Assembly: GCA_963770245.1 (NCBI GenBank)
Contig: CAVYOX010000007.1
Span: 124,001 to 188,000 of the forward strand
Source: PALSA-270 sp963770245
Lineage (GTDB): Bacteria; Acidobacteriota; Terriglobia; Terriglobales; Acidobacteriaceae
Length of the DNA stretch: 64,000 bases
Reading direction: 5' to 3'
Shown: one piece after another, positions 16,775 to 25,361 of the stretch
Position numbering within the stretch: the stretch's first letter is position 1
Layout: the number at the start of each line of letters is the position of its first letter
Program-made: the position numbers and the translations under genes
Notes under the pieces: generated by a model
The model's database searches: none
The model's input: the letters and a program-made list of their open reading frames with translations, nothing else
Told to the model about the DNA's origin: nothing

Positions 16775-17794
16775 CTATGCCATCTTGCGCCCGACGGCGG
16801 GCGCGATCATGCGCAGCTCATTCATCAACTGGGAAAACTGCTCGGGATAAAGCGACTGCGCGCCGTCCGAGAAAGCCTTGTCAGGATTGTGGTGCACTTC
16901 GATCAACAGGGCGTCGGCCCCCGCTGCGAGCGAGGCCCGGGCCATGGGCGGGACCTTATCCCGCAGCCCCGTTCCATGCGATGGATCGGAAGTCATGGGC
17001 AGGTGCGAAAGCTTCTTGATGATCGGAATCGCCGAAATATCGAGGGTGTTGCGCGTATAGGTTTCGAAGGTGCGGATCCCGCGTTCGCACAGGATCACCC
17101 GGTAGTTTCCGCCCGCCATAATGTATTCGGCTGAGAGCAGGAGCTCTTCGAGTGTGGCGGCAATGCCGCGCTTCAGCAGGACGGGCTTTTCCACCTTGCC
17201 CAGTTCGCGCAGCAGGTTGAAGTTCTGCATGTTGCGCGCGCCCACCTGGAAGATGTCAACGTAGGGCAGCATGACGCTGATCTGCGAGATCTCCATCACT
17301 TCACTGATCACCAGCATGGCGAATCGGTCCCCGGCTTCGCGCAGCAGCTTGAGCCCCTCCACCCCCATGCCCTGGAATGAGTAAGGAGAACTCCGGGGTT
17401 TGTAGGCGCCGCCGCGCAGCACGCGCGCGCCGGCTTTCGAAATCAGTTCCGCCACGGTAAAGAGCTGCTCCCGCGATTCCACCGAGCATGGTCCGGCCAT
17501 GACCACGACCTGGTCACCGCCAATGCGCAGTCCGTTGGCGAATTCGATGATGGTGCCTTCGGGGCGGAAGGCGCGTCCCGCCAACTTGTAAGGCGCGCTG
17601 ATACGGTGAACGTGCTCGACGCCGGCCAGCACTTCGAGGTTGCGGGTGTCAAAATCGGTGCGCGCTCCTACGGCAGCGAGAATCGTCTGGCGCTCGCCGG
17701 TGGTGCGGTGCACGGAAAACCCCATGCGGATCAGGTGTTCGACCACGTCCTGGATCTGCTCATCGGTTGCGAGTTCTTGCATGGCCACAATCAT
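16775..17794 (-). CDS. aroF: 3-deoxy-7-phosphoheptulonate (DAHP) synthase with regulatory domain
   Basis: 339 aa, type I-beta DAHP synthase, the first step of the shikimate pathway. The first 70 residues form a ferredoxin-like regulatory domain (MIVAMQELATDEQIQDVVEHL), followed by the TIM barrel: metal-binding Cys in AGPCSVES, phosphate and substrate loops RGGAYKPRSSPYSFQG, the KRGIAATLEE strand, DPSHGTG with a metal-ligand His, and IEVHHNPDKAFSDG. In related enzymes the N-terminal domain gives feedback control by tyrosine or phenylalanine. Its place beside chorismate mutase and tyrA fits joint control of the pathway. Confidence 0.95.
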   Translation of the reverse strand: MIVAMQELATDEQIQDVVEHLIRMGFSVHRTTGERQTILAAVGARTDFDTRNLEVLAGVEHVHRISAPYKLAGRAFRPEGTIIEFANGLRIGGDQVVVMAGPCSVESREQLFTVAELISKAGARVLRGGAYKPRSSPYSFQGMGVEGLKLLREAGDRFAMLVISEVMEISQISVMLPYVDIFQVGARNMQNFNLLRELGKVEKPVLLKRGIAATLEELLLSAEYIMAGGNYRVILCERGIRTFETYTRNTLDISAIPIIKKLSHLPMTSDPSHGTGLRDKVPPMARASLAAGADALLIEVHHNPDKAFSDGAQSLYPEQFSQLMNELRMIAPAVGRKMA

Positions 17795-17873
17795 AGGGAT
17801 GCTCGTCGGTCTTCAGTCGCCAAACGTCAAAACGTCGGTCGGCCGATGACCGAGGACCGAAGGCTCGCGCCGG

Positions 17874-18197
17874 CTAGTCATTGACCTCCGATTCGAGTTC
17901 GGTGTCGCCGGAGCCGTCGGAGGGACCTTGAGGGGCGATTTCTTCCTTCTGAATCTGCCGCATCACATCCATGATGCGCTCATAGACCCGCAGCAACTCA
18001 CGATCGGAAAGCGGGCCGCGATTTTCCCGGCGCACATTCTCAAACACCCGGCGCTCGCGGTCAGGCTCGTAAATGGGCATGCCCGCAGGCTTCTTCAATT
18101 TGCCGATCTCGTGGGCGGCATGCGCCCGCTGACTCAATAAATCCACCAACCGGCGGTCGAGTTCGTCAATTTTCGTGCGCCAATCTGCGATGTCCAT
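17874..18197 (-). CDS. chorismate mutase (AroQ type)
   Basis: 107 aa, all-helical AroQ-class mutase converting chorismate to prephenate. Recognisable: the N-terminal helix WRTKIDELDRRLVDLLSQRAHAAHEIGKLK with the two arginines and the lysine that bind the substrate, then PIYEPDRERRVFENV and the third helix with ERIMDVMRQIQKEE. The acidic tail after residue 90 is extra. It is a stand-alone mutase between trpA and the DAHP synthase; in related systems AroQ and type I-beta DAHP synthase form a complex, which is possible here but not shown. Confidence 0.9.
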   Translation of the reverse strand: MDIADWRTKIDELDRRLVDLLSQRAHAAHEIGKLKKPAGMPIYEPDRERRVFENVRRENRGPLSDRELLRVYERIMDVMRQIQKEEIAPQGPSDGSGDTELESEVND

Positions 18198-18329
18198 AGC
18201 ATCAGCGGTCAGTCGGTCGGGTCTTCGGTCGTCCGGGGGTCGTCCGGGCGGCGCGCAGTCGTCTGCCCCGGCTCCGAATGGATTCTCGGATCCTCCGGAG
18301 ATACTCCGCCTGCGGCCGACGACTGGGGG

Positions 18330-19115
18330 CTAAGGACGGGCGACCGGCGAATGACGCCTGACGACCAAAAGCTGTTCTATGAATTGTGCCACAGACTCCG
18401 GTTCTTTGCCTGGGTTGCGCTCGATGGTCTCGACGATCGCGCTGCCGACCACCGCCGCGTCCGCGAACTTGCCGACGGCAGCGCATTGCTCGGCAGTCGA
18501 GATGCCGAAGCCTACGGCGATGGGCAAGGGCGAATGGCGGCGCAGGCGGCGGACCAGTTTCTCGGCGTCCGTGGTCAACTGCGGGCGCGCTCCGGTCACG
18601 CCGGTGCGGGAGACGGCATAGACAAATCCGCTCGAAGCGTCAACGATGCGCTGCAGCCGCCGCTCCGAACTGGTGGGGGCGGCCAGAAATACCGTGGCCA
18701 AGTTCCGTTGCCGCATCTCGTGCAAATAGGGTCCCGCTTCCTCGACCGGCAAATCGGTGATCAAGGCGCCGTCCATGCCGGCGTCTCGAACTCCCGCGGC
18801 GAAGGCTTCAAGCCCCAGGCGCAGCACCGGGTTGAAGTAGGTGAATGCGATGAGACCGACCGAGGAGTGGCGGCGAATCTCCTGGGCGAGGGCGAGCACC
18901 TGCTCGAGGGTGGTGCCCTGGCGCAGGGCCCGTTCGCTGGCGCGCTGAATCACCGGGCCGTCGGCGAGCGGATCGCTAAACGGCACGCCGAGTTCGATGA
19001 CCGATGCCCCTGCGTCGATCGCAGCCAGCACGATGTCGCGGGTGGTGGCGAGATTCGGGTCGCCGCAGGTGAGGTAGGCGACCAGGGAGGGTTTTCGCTC
19101 AAAAGAAAGCGGCAT
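18330..19115 (-). CDS. trpA: tryptophan synthase alpha chain
   Basis: Cleaves indole-3-glycerol phosphate to indole, which passes to TrpB. The start MPLSFERKPSLVAYLTCGDP at 19115 fits the family; an in-frame ATG at 19193 would add 26 atypical residues, and neither start has a clear ribosome binding site. Catalytic Glu and Asp lie in IELGVPFSDPLADGPVIQ, the family signature. Later segments AYTYFNPVLRLG-like (AFTYFNPVL), YAVSRTGVTGAR and IAVGFGIST are intact. The gene follows trpB and is separated by 132 bp of G-rich, repeat-like DNA from the chorismate mutase. Confidence 0.95.
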   Translation of the reverse strand: MPLSFERKPSLVAYLTCGDPNLATTRDIVLAAIDAGASVIELGVPFSDPLADGPVIQRASERALRQGTTLEQVLALAQEIRRHSSVGLIAFTYFNPVLRLGLEAFAAGVRDAGMDGALITDLPVEEAGPYLHEMRQRNLATVFLAAPTSSERRLQRIVDASSGFVYAVSRTGVTGARPQLTTDAEKLVRRLRRHSPLPIAVGFGISTAEQCAAVGKFADAAVVGSAIVETIERNPGKEPESVAQFIEQLLVVRRHSPVARP

Positions 19116-19202
19116 CAGAATGGTTTGCTGCTGAGTCGTGATGGAGGAGGGAACGGTATGCGGCGGAAGGAGCCATCCCTCGCCATCCTGCATCAGCCAT
19201 AC

Positions 19203-20486
19203 TCAATCCAGTTTCAGGTTCTCCCGCAAAATCCCTATGTCCTTGTCGCCGCGGCCGGAAATGTTCACGATCACCACTTCGGACTTCTTCATGCCGGGGG
19301 AGCGTTTGACCGCTTCGGCCACGGCGTGGGCGGATTCGAGGGCTGGAATAATGCCTTCGGTGCGCGCCAGCAGTGTACAGGCCGCCAGGGCTTCGGAATC
19401 GGAGGCCGCGACATACTCCGAGCGGCCGGAGTCCTTCAGCCAGGCATGCTCGGGACCGATCGAAGGATAGTCGAGTCCGGCGGAAATCGAGTGCGTGCTC
19501 GCGATTTGTCCGGCGGGGTCCTGCAATACATAGGAATAGGTTCCCTGCAGGACGCCGGGCAGGCCGCCGCGGAAGCGGGCGGCGTGCTCCCCGAGCTGGT
19601 CCCCGCGCCCTCCCGCCTCGACGCCGATCAATCGCACCTTCTCATCCTTCAGGAATCGGTGGAAGATCCCGATCGAATTGGAGCCGCCGCCGACGCAGGC
19701 GATGATGGCGGCCGGCAGCTTGCCTTCCGCGCGGAGAACCTGGGCCCGGGCTTCGCGGCCGATTACTTTGTGAAAGTCGCGCACCATGGTGGGATAGGGA
19801 TGCGGGCCGAGTACGCTGCCCAGCAAGTAATGGGTGGTGCGCACGTTTGTGACCCAGTCGCGCATGGCCTCGTTGATGGCGTCTTTCAGAGTGCGCGAAC
19901 CCGAGTCCACGCCGCGTACTTCGGCTCCCAGGAGCCGCATGCGGAAGACATTCAGTTCCTGCCGCCGCATGTCCTCGGTGCCCATGTACACCACGCATTC
20001 GAATCCGAATAGGGCCGAGACCGTAGCCGTGGCGACGCCGTGCTGGCCGGCGCCGGTTTCGGCGATGATGCGGTGTTTGCCCATGCGCTCAACGAGCAGC
20101 GCCTGTCCCAGGCAGTTGTTGATCTTGTGCGCGCCGGTGTGGAGCAGATCTTCCCGCTTGAGATAGATCCTTGCTCCTCCCAGGGTGCGGGTGAGGCGCT
20201 CGGCGAAGAATAGAGGTGTGGGGCGGCCAGCGTAGCTCGCAAGAAGTTGATCGAGGCGGCGATGGAAACTGCGATCGCGTTTTGCTTTCTCATACGCGCG
20301 CTCCAGTTCCTCGAGAGCGGACATGAGAATCTCCGGGGCGTAGCGGCCCCCGTAGATGCCGAAACGGCCGGAGGAAACCTTTGCGGCCCCGATCCCGGTG
20401 ACCCCGAGGGGGCTCCGGGCGCCGCCCGATACGCCGTCGCGCGACCGGGCATTTCCATTCCTCGCTCGAAGTTTTGCGCTTGCCAT
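19203..20486 (-). CDS. trpB: tryptophan synthase beta chain
   Basis: 427 aa; joins indole and serine to make tryptophan using pyridoxal phosphate. The PLP lysine is in HTGAHKINN, the catalytic Glu in AETGAGQHG, the phosphate-binding glycine loop in CVGGGSNSIG. The first 40 residues before GRFGIYGGRYAPE are longer than usual, so the true start may be an internal codon. It begins 3 bp after the trpF stop, which implies coupled translation. Confidence 0.96.
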   Translation of the reverse strand: MASAKLRARNGNARSRDGVSGGARSPLGVTGIGAAKVSSGRFGIYGGRYAPEILMSALEELERAYEKAKRDRSFHRRLDQLLASYAGRPTPLFFAERLTRTLGGARIYLKREDLLHTGAHKINNCLGQALLVERMGKHRIIAETGAGQHGVATATVSALFGFECVVYMGTEDMRRQELNVFRMRLLGAEVRGVDSGSRTLKDAINEAMRDWVTNVRTTHYLLGSVLGPHPYPTMVRDFHKVIGREARAQVLRAEGKLPAAIIACVGGGSNSIGIFHRFLKDEKVRLIGVEAGGRGDQLGEHAARFRGGLPGVLQGTYSYVLQDPAGQIASTHSISAGLDYPSIGPEHAWLKDSGRSEYVAASDSEALAACTLLARTEGIIPALESAHAVAEAVKRSPGMKKSEVVIVNISGRGDKDIGILRENLKLD

Positions 20487-20489
20487 GGC

Positions 20490-21203
20490 TTACGCGTTCT
20501 TATCAGCCTGCCGAACTGCCGAAATAAACCTGCGGACTTTTGCGGAATCTTTCTTGCCGGGCTCCCTCTCGACGCCCGAGGAAACATCCACGCCCCAGGG
20601 CTTCAGTATACCGAGCGCTTCGCTCACATTGGTGGGCGTGAGGCCGCCGGCGACCACGACATTCACGGTTGGCTTGATTTGCTCCACCATGGGGATGGCT
20701 TTCCGCCAATCGAAGACCTTTCCGGTCCCGCCTGGTTGTTCGAAGCTCCCGGAGTCGAGAACGATCGCTCGGCAGGAATTCGACCCGCGGGCCGCCAGGG
20801 GAACAGCCGGCGGATTCCCGGACCCATGCTCGAGGCCCGCGAGCCAGCTCGCCGCATGCTCCACCAACCATCCGGCGGGCATCGACAGATAGGTCTGCAC
20901 CCCGGGCGGAATCCGGCGTGCCTGCGCCGAAGTCCAGTCGACGCCCGCGGCAAGATGGAACTGCAATCCGGTGAGGCCGCTTCGGCCCATCCAATCGAAG
21001 AGATTTTCCGCAGAGGATCCGACAAACACTCCGAGCTTTTCGACCTCGGGGGGCAAATGCCGGGTGATTTCCCGTACGCTTTCTAAGGTCACGTTTCGGG
21101 CGCTCTTCGGGTAGAACACGAATCCAAGCGCGTCGGCTCCGGCTTCGACCGCCATCTTCGCGTCTTCGAGGTTGGTGATGCCACAAATCTTGACCCAGGT
21201 CAT
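20490..21203 (-). CDS. trpF: phosphoribosylanthranilate isomerase
   Basis: 237 aa TIM barrel that rearranges phosphoribosylanthranilate in tryptophan synthesis. The catalytic Cys is in KICGIT at the N-terminus; the catalytic Asp in VLDSGSF; the phosphate loops GGTGKVFDW and VVAGGLTPTNV are present. Length is slightly above average because of an extra segment around ASWLAGLEHGSG. It is between trpC (40 bp) and trpB (3 bp). Confidence 0.95.
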   Translation of the reverse strand: MTWVKICGITNLEDAKMAVEAGADALGFVFYPKSARNVTLESVREITRHLPPEVEKLGVFVGSSAENLFDWMGRSGLTGLQFHLAAGVDWTSAQARRIPPGVQTYLSMPAGWLVEHAASWLAGLEHGSGNPPAVPLAARGSNSCRAIVLDSGSFEQPGGTGKVFDWRKAIPMVEQIKPTVNVVVAGGLTPTNVSEALGILKPWGVDVSSGVEREPGKKDSAKVRRFISAVRQADKNA

Positions 21204-21243
21204 AGGCCCAGTTCTCGGTCGCGCGCTGCCCGGAGACCGGGCT

Positions 21244-22065
21244 TCAGTTTCTGCCGCTTCCGACCGAATGCTCGCGCTCGGTCTCGGCCAGCAACCGACG
21301 CAACGTTTCTCCTGGGGATGGCGTTTTCATCAGCGACTCGCCAATCAGAAACGCCTGGTAACCGGCGGCGCGCAGGCGAATGAGGTCGGCTGCGCTCTGA
21401 ATGCCGCTTTCGGCCGTGCCCAACACCTCTTTCGGCATCAACTCGGCCAGCCGGAAGGCCGTCCCCAAATCCAGTTGGAAGGTTCTGAGATTGCGGCTAT
21501 TTACCCCAATTAAATCGCAACCCGCATCGAGCGCGCGTTGCAATTCCTTCTCATCGTGAGCCTCGCACAGAACGTCGAGCCCATGCTGGCGGGCGGCGCC
21601 GGCCAGGCTGGTTAATTCTGGCTCGGACAAGGCCGCCACAATCAGCAGGATGGCATCGGCCCCGTGGGCGCGAGCTTCGAGCAGCTGGAAAGGATCGAGA
21701 ATAAAGTCTTTGCGCAGGCACGGCAGCCGGGTGGCGGCCGAAGCCAGTCGCAGGTTCTCGAGCGAACCCTGGAAGAATTCTTCGTCGGTCAGCACCGACA
21801 AGGCCGCCGCGCCGGCGGATTCGAGCTCCCGGGCAAGACCCGGAACATCGAAGTCGGGGCGAATCACCCCGCGCGAGGGAGAAGCCTTCTTGAGCTCCGC
21901 GATGATGGCCACGCCGGTCCGGCTGCGCGCTGCCAGCGAACGTCGAAAGCCGCGCGGGGTATGCGCTTGCGCTTGTCTTTCCAGTTCCCGCAGAGCACAC
22001 CTGCGCTTGCTTTCAGCCACGCGGCGGCGTGCGGCAATCACAATCTGATCGAGGCTGGCGGGCAC
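21244..22065 (-). CDS. trpC: indole-3-glycerol phosphate synthase
   Basis: 273 aa. Decarboxylating ring closure that forms indole-3-glycerol phosphate. Key residues: Lys in AELKKASPSRG, Glu in TDEEFFQGS, Lys in LRKDFILDPFQ, Asn in GVNSRNLRTF and the Ser loop AESGIQS. It is the first gene of the visible block trpCFBA; trpE, trpG and trpD are not in the window, so the early steps must be encoded elsewhere. Confidence 0.96.
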   Translation of the reverse strand: MPASLDQIVIAARRRVAESKRRCALRELERQAQAHTPRGFRRSLAARSRTGVAIIAELKKASPSRGVIRPDFDVPGLARELESAGAAALSVLTDEEFFQGSLENLRLASAATRLPCLRKDFILDPFQLLEARAHGADAILLIVAALSEPELTSLAGAARQHGLDVLCEAHDEKELQRALDAGCDLIGVNSRNLRTFQLDLGTAFRLAELMPKEVLGTAESGIQSAADLIRLRAAGYQAFLIGESLMKTPSPGETLRRLLAETEREHSVGSGRN

Positions 22066-22204
22066 GGCGAGTATTGATTATACGGGAGCCCATCCGAGAG
22101 GCCTGCGCCTGCCTCCGGATCGCCGCTTGCTTCGGTTGGAGGGCCGTCCCGGAGGGTTATCCCGGACGGAGTAGTTCTTGCGCCGCCGGGCTTTCCCCCC
22201 GGTT

Positions 22205-22858
22205 TCACTGCGCCCTGCGGAAGACGTGGCGATTGACATCGGGCCAAAACTCGGTGAAGGCATTCTTTCCCATCAGGCCCAGGAACCCTAAGCCCGTGCG
22301 CACGGCGGCGGCCCGATTATTGGCCTCGCTGTCCGCACGCCAAGTATTGGAGAGAAAGTTGTTTCCGGGCATGGCTAGGTAGCGGGCGTACGCGGGCGAG
22401 ACCTGGCCGCTGCGATTGTGGGCCAGGAAGCTCATCCCCACCACATTCCTGATTCGTCCCGCGAAGTTCTGGCGGTAGGCCCGGAAATAACGTGGATCTT
22501 CCCCCCAAATGATGCCCAGCCCCGCTTCCATGGCATTGCCGGTCGAGACTCCGGTCAGTCGCATCCCGTAGCGGTCAGCAAAGCCTACCCAGTGTCCACC
22601 GTATTCCCGGGGGGCGTCCCGGGCGGTTCCGATGCCCGCGCTGAACAGCCCGACGGCAAGAGTTTCCGGGCCGACGGTGCTTTGTGCGAACCATTGGAGA
22701 CGCTGTCGGGGGGTGATGGCATGGTAGGGTTTGATCGAGGCCGAAGGGGCATTCGGCGGCGCTGCCGGTTGCGTGGGCTCGATTTGGATGCTCTGCGCCG
22801 AAGCCTGCACACCGAGGGCGAGCAGAGCGAGCACTGCGATGACGCGAAGGCGGTTCAC
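22205..22858 (-). CDS. exported protein of unknown function
   Basis: 217 aa. A signal peptide (MNRLRVIAVLALLALGVQASAQ) is followed by a proline-rich linker and a compact domain with many aromatic residues: ITPRQRLQWFAQSTVGPETLAVGLFSAGIGTA, WGEDPRYFRAY and LGLMGKNAFTEFWPDV. The glycine/aromatic pattern could be an outer-membrane or periplasmic domain; similar proteins are common hypotheticals in Acidobacteriota. No catalytic motif is seen. It lies 139 bp downstream of trpC's start, same strand, with tRNA-Leu further upstream. Confidence 0.75.
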   Translation of the reverse strand: MNRLRVIAVLALLALGVQASAQSIQIEPTQPAAPPNAPSASIKPYHAITPRQRLQWFAQSTVGPETLAVGLFSAGIGTARDAPREYGGHWVGFADRYGMRLTGVSTGNAMEAGLGIIWGEDPRYFRAYRQNFAGRIRNVVGMSFLAHNRSGQVSPAYARYLAMPGNNFLSNTWRADSEANNRAAAVRTGLGFLGLMGKNAFTEFWPDVNRHVFRRAQ

Positions 22859-22919
22859 AAGCTATGGATTGCCGGCGCATCCGAGAGGTTGCCGGCGAGA
22901 AAGCCGATTCTCAGGTGGT

Positions 22920-23006
22920 GGTGCCATCGAAGGGACTCGAACCCCCACACCCTTGCGGGTACATGGACCTGAACCATGCGCGTCTGCCAATTCCGCCACG
23001 ATGGCA
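22920..23006 (-). tRNA. tRNA-Leu (anticodon CAG)
   Basis: Minus-strand cloverleaf of 87 nt including an encoded CCA. Acceptor GCCATCG pairs with CGATGGC; the anticodon arm is CATGG-TTCAGGT-CCATG (CAG, reads CUG); a long class II variable arm ACCCGCAAGGGT follows; the T loop is TTCGAGT. Acceptor and anticodon stems are perfect. It is unrelated in position to the tRNA-Leu(CAA) copies further right. Confidence 0.96.
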
Positions 23007-23168
23007 AAAAATAAGTGCGGCAGACTTTACGGTCCGCCTAGCAGGAAAGAACTGCAAATCTATTCTACAGAGCGAAGACAAGGTGTCAAACCGTGCATAC
23101 GGCGCCCCGCTCGATCGCAACCAAGTATCCAGATCGCCCACAGAACGCCGGCTACCCGGGTCGGTGGC

Positions 23169-23594
23169 TTAGCCTTCGAGCTTGGCGTTCATCGTGATCT
23201 TGGCGTTCAGCACCTTCGAGACCGGGCACCCGGTTTTGGCATCGTTCGCCGCTTTCTCAAAGGCGGCCGCGTCGGCGCCCGGCACGCGTCCCACCACATC
23301 AAGATGAACCGTCGTAATCGCCCAACCCGAATCTAACTTCTCGAGAGTAAGCGTGGCGCTCGTTGAAATGCTGGCGGGAGTCAGGTTTGCTCCGCCCAGC
23401 TGCGCCGAGAGCGCCATGGAGAAGCAGGCGGCGTGGGCTGCGGCGATCAATTCCTCGGGATTGGTGCCCGGGACATTCTCAAACCGCGTGACAAATGAAT
23501 AGGGGGTGTTCGACAGTACCCCGCTGTCTGCCGACACTGCGCCCTTGCCGTCCTTCAATCCGCCCTTCCAAACTGCACTGGCCTTACGCTGCAT
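23169..23594 (-). CDS. osmC: OsmC-family hydroperoxide reductase
   Basis: 141 aa from the start at 23594 (MQRKASAVWKGG), which has AAGGAG six bases upstream; the longer reading from 23612 would include that site. OsmC fold with both redox cysteines: AAAHAACFSMALS and TGCPVSKVLNA. These proteins reduce organic hydroperoxides using dihydrolipoyl-type thiols. The N-terminal KDGKGAVSADSGVL is the usual OsmC (not Ohr) pattern. Confidence 0.93.
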   Translation of the reverse strand: MQRKASAVWKGGLKDGKGAVSADSGVLSNTPYSFVTRFENVPGTNPEELIAAAHAACFSMALSAQLGGANLTPASISTSATLTLEKLDSGWAITTVHLDVVGRVPGADAAAFEKAANDAKTGCPVSKVLNAKITMNAKLEG

Positions 23595-23774
23595 TCGGAT
23601 CTCCTTCGTCATGGAAACGGAATAGTGTGCCCCGACATTGTAGACGGAGGGGATGTTGTGTGTCAGGTCAGGGAGGCTCGAAGCTTGAGGGTGCGATGAG
23701 AGCGCGCCAGCGCCGGCCAGGCGGCGAGCCGCCCAGGGGCACCCCGAAGGTCTTAACAGGTCATATGGGGTTCG

Positions 23775-24206
23775 CTAGTTTCCGAACGGCATATTGCTGT
23801 TCCAGCACTCAGCCACGATGAGCCAGGCACCCAGCCGCCGCCACGCGCGGACGTATTTCCCCCGCTGCGCCACGGCCGTGCCGTTGGCCTGCGAAACCGC
23901 CAGGCTGTAACGGCCGGTTTCAATGGCCATGTCTCCGGAGTGCATGATGCGAATCGTCTCAAAACGCAAATCCTGATACCCCATCTCGCCAAATTCCCGC
24001 ATCATGCGCTCTACCGCTTTCGAGCCCTGGGATGGCTCCCGATTGGGGGGCATGTACTGACCATCGGAGGCGAACAAAGCGGCTGCCTGATCGTAGTTTC
24101 CGGTATTGAAGGACGTGGATAAGTCCTGGCTCAATCCACGGATGGTGGACTCTACATCCGTGAACGGGTCAGAGCTAGCCGCAGCATTGGCGTAAGGCCG
24201 ATACAT
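23775..24206 (-). CDS. SnoaL/DUF4440-like protein
   Basis: 143 aa with a textbook AAGGAGG nine bases before the ATG. NTF2-like fold: helix with LSTSFNTGNYDQAAALFASDGQYMPPNREPSQG, then strands MAIETGRYSLAV and GKYVRAWRRLGAWLIVAECWNSN. No signal peptide. Proteins of this type are isomerase- or ketosteroid-like folds, often without enzymatic residues. A free-standing gene; the promoter lies in the AT-richer stretch 24207-24330. Confidence 0.85.
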   Translation of the reverse strand: MYRPYANAAASSDPFTDVESTIRGLSQDLSTSFNTGNYDQAAALFASDGQYMPPNREPSQGSKAVERMMREFGEMGYQDLRFETIRIMHSGDMAIETGRYSLAVSQANGTAVAQRGKYVRAWRRLGAWLIVAECWNSNMPFGN

Positions 24207-24491
24207 GAACCTACCTCCTTGGGGGGAAGGGGCCTATCGTGGTGCGCCACTTACCTGCCCGAGCGGCGAGGGCGCTCAACTAAGCTAAGTCAAATTCTAA
24301 CGCAAAAGCCTGTGCACACCGTGGAATTTTTTCCGGTGGAAAACCAGCCCGACCAATTTCGGTCCGAACCGCCAGAAAGTCCACATCCGAACGGCCCATC
24401 CCGCGAGAACACATGAGCCCCTGGGTACTTCGGATGCTACTGGGGGGTGTGGGGTTGGTGGGTGTAGATTCAGAAGGGGAGGACTATCACG

Positions 24492-25097
24492 ATGGCACCC
24501 TATTCTCGACAGAGGCGATGGGCCTACATTCTGATTTTTGCGACGATCTGGGTCCTCACCCCGACCTCGTACGCGCGGAACGAGGTTTTGGGGGAGATTC
24601 AACTCGAAGGTGCCGGCAAGGTCGCGAAAGACTCCGGCGTGTGGGTTGATGGACAGTACCTTGGCTATCTGAAGGAACTGAAAGGGACTAAGAAGATTTT
24701 GCTCTTACCCGGCGAACATCAGATCGAGGTGCGCCAAGCCGGCTACCAGAATTTCTCCGAACAGGTGACCGTGGCGCCCGGCGCCAAACAGGTCGTGCGC
24801 GTGACCATGGCGAAGGACTTGCAGGTGGCCTACCCCACCGTGACGGCCGAGATTAAGTTGGCAGTCGAGCCGGTGCGTGCCGCCGTGTTTGTCGATGGCC
24901 TTCTGCTCGGCCACGTGGCCGAGTTCGAGGGAGCGGGAAGAGGTCTTCTGGTTGCGCCGGGGCGGCGGAAGATTACCATCAGCCTACCGGGATACCAGAC
25001 TTCTGAAACCGTGGTCGATCTCGTCCCTCATCAGGTATTCAAGCTGACCACCAATCTGGTGTGGAACGGTCTGGCGGCGAACTCCACTCAGCAGTGA
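24492..25097 (+). CDS. exported protein with two PEGA domains
   Basis: 201 aa; GGGAGGA precedes the ATG. The signal peptide (AYILIFATIWVLTPTSYA) is followed by two tandem PEGA beta-sandwich units: GVWVDGQYLGYLKELKG...LLPGEHQIEVRQAGYQNF and AAVFVDGLLLGHVAEF...VAPGRRKITISLPGYQT. PEGA units are surface or cell-wall associated domains; here nothing else is attached, so it is likely a structural envelope protein. No clear operon partner. Confidence 0.87.
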   Translation: MAPYSRQRRWAYILIFATIWVLTPTSYARNEVLGEIQLEGAGKVAKDSGVWVDGQYLGYLKELKGTKKILLLPGEHQIEVRQAGYQNFSEQVTVAPGAKQVVRVTMAKDLQVAYPTVTAEIKLAVEPVRAAVFVDGLLLGHVAEFEGAGRGLLVAPGRRKITISLPGYQTSETVVDLVPHQVFKLTTNLVWNGLAANSTQQ

Positions 25098-25361
25098 GGC
25101 CGCCGCTAGGTTGCCGAACGATCGCGCGGTCTCGAGGCTTTTGCCCTGGGCTGGCGGATTTAGCTGGTAAGCCGCGATTGCGTTTGGTGCGGGATCTTGA
25201 GCGGCCGGCGCCAGTCGCGAGTCGAAGCATGGCCCGCTTGGTCGCTGAATACACCGCCAAGATCATGACAGCCATCTCTCCGAAAAGAAAATCTGCATGA
25301 ATTTTGGTGTCTCCTTCGGCCGAGATCTGCTCGACCGTGCCCAGAAATACGCGACTGTTAT

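Noticed and set aside
15659..17134. 491-codon plus-strand frame
   Set aside because: Antisense to the PilT-like and DAHP synthase genes; composition is that of a shadow frame.
18351..20012. 553-codon plus-strand frame
   Set aside because: Antisense to trpA and trpB, which have complete active sites.
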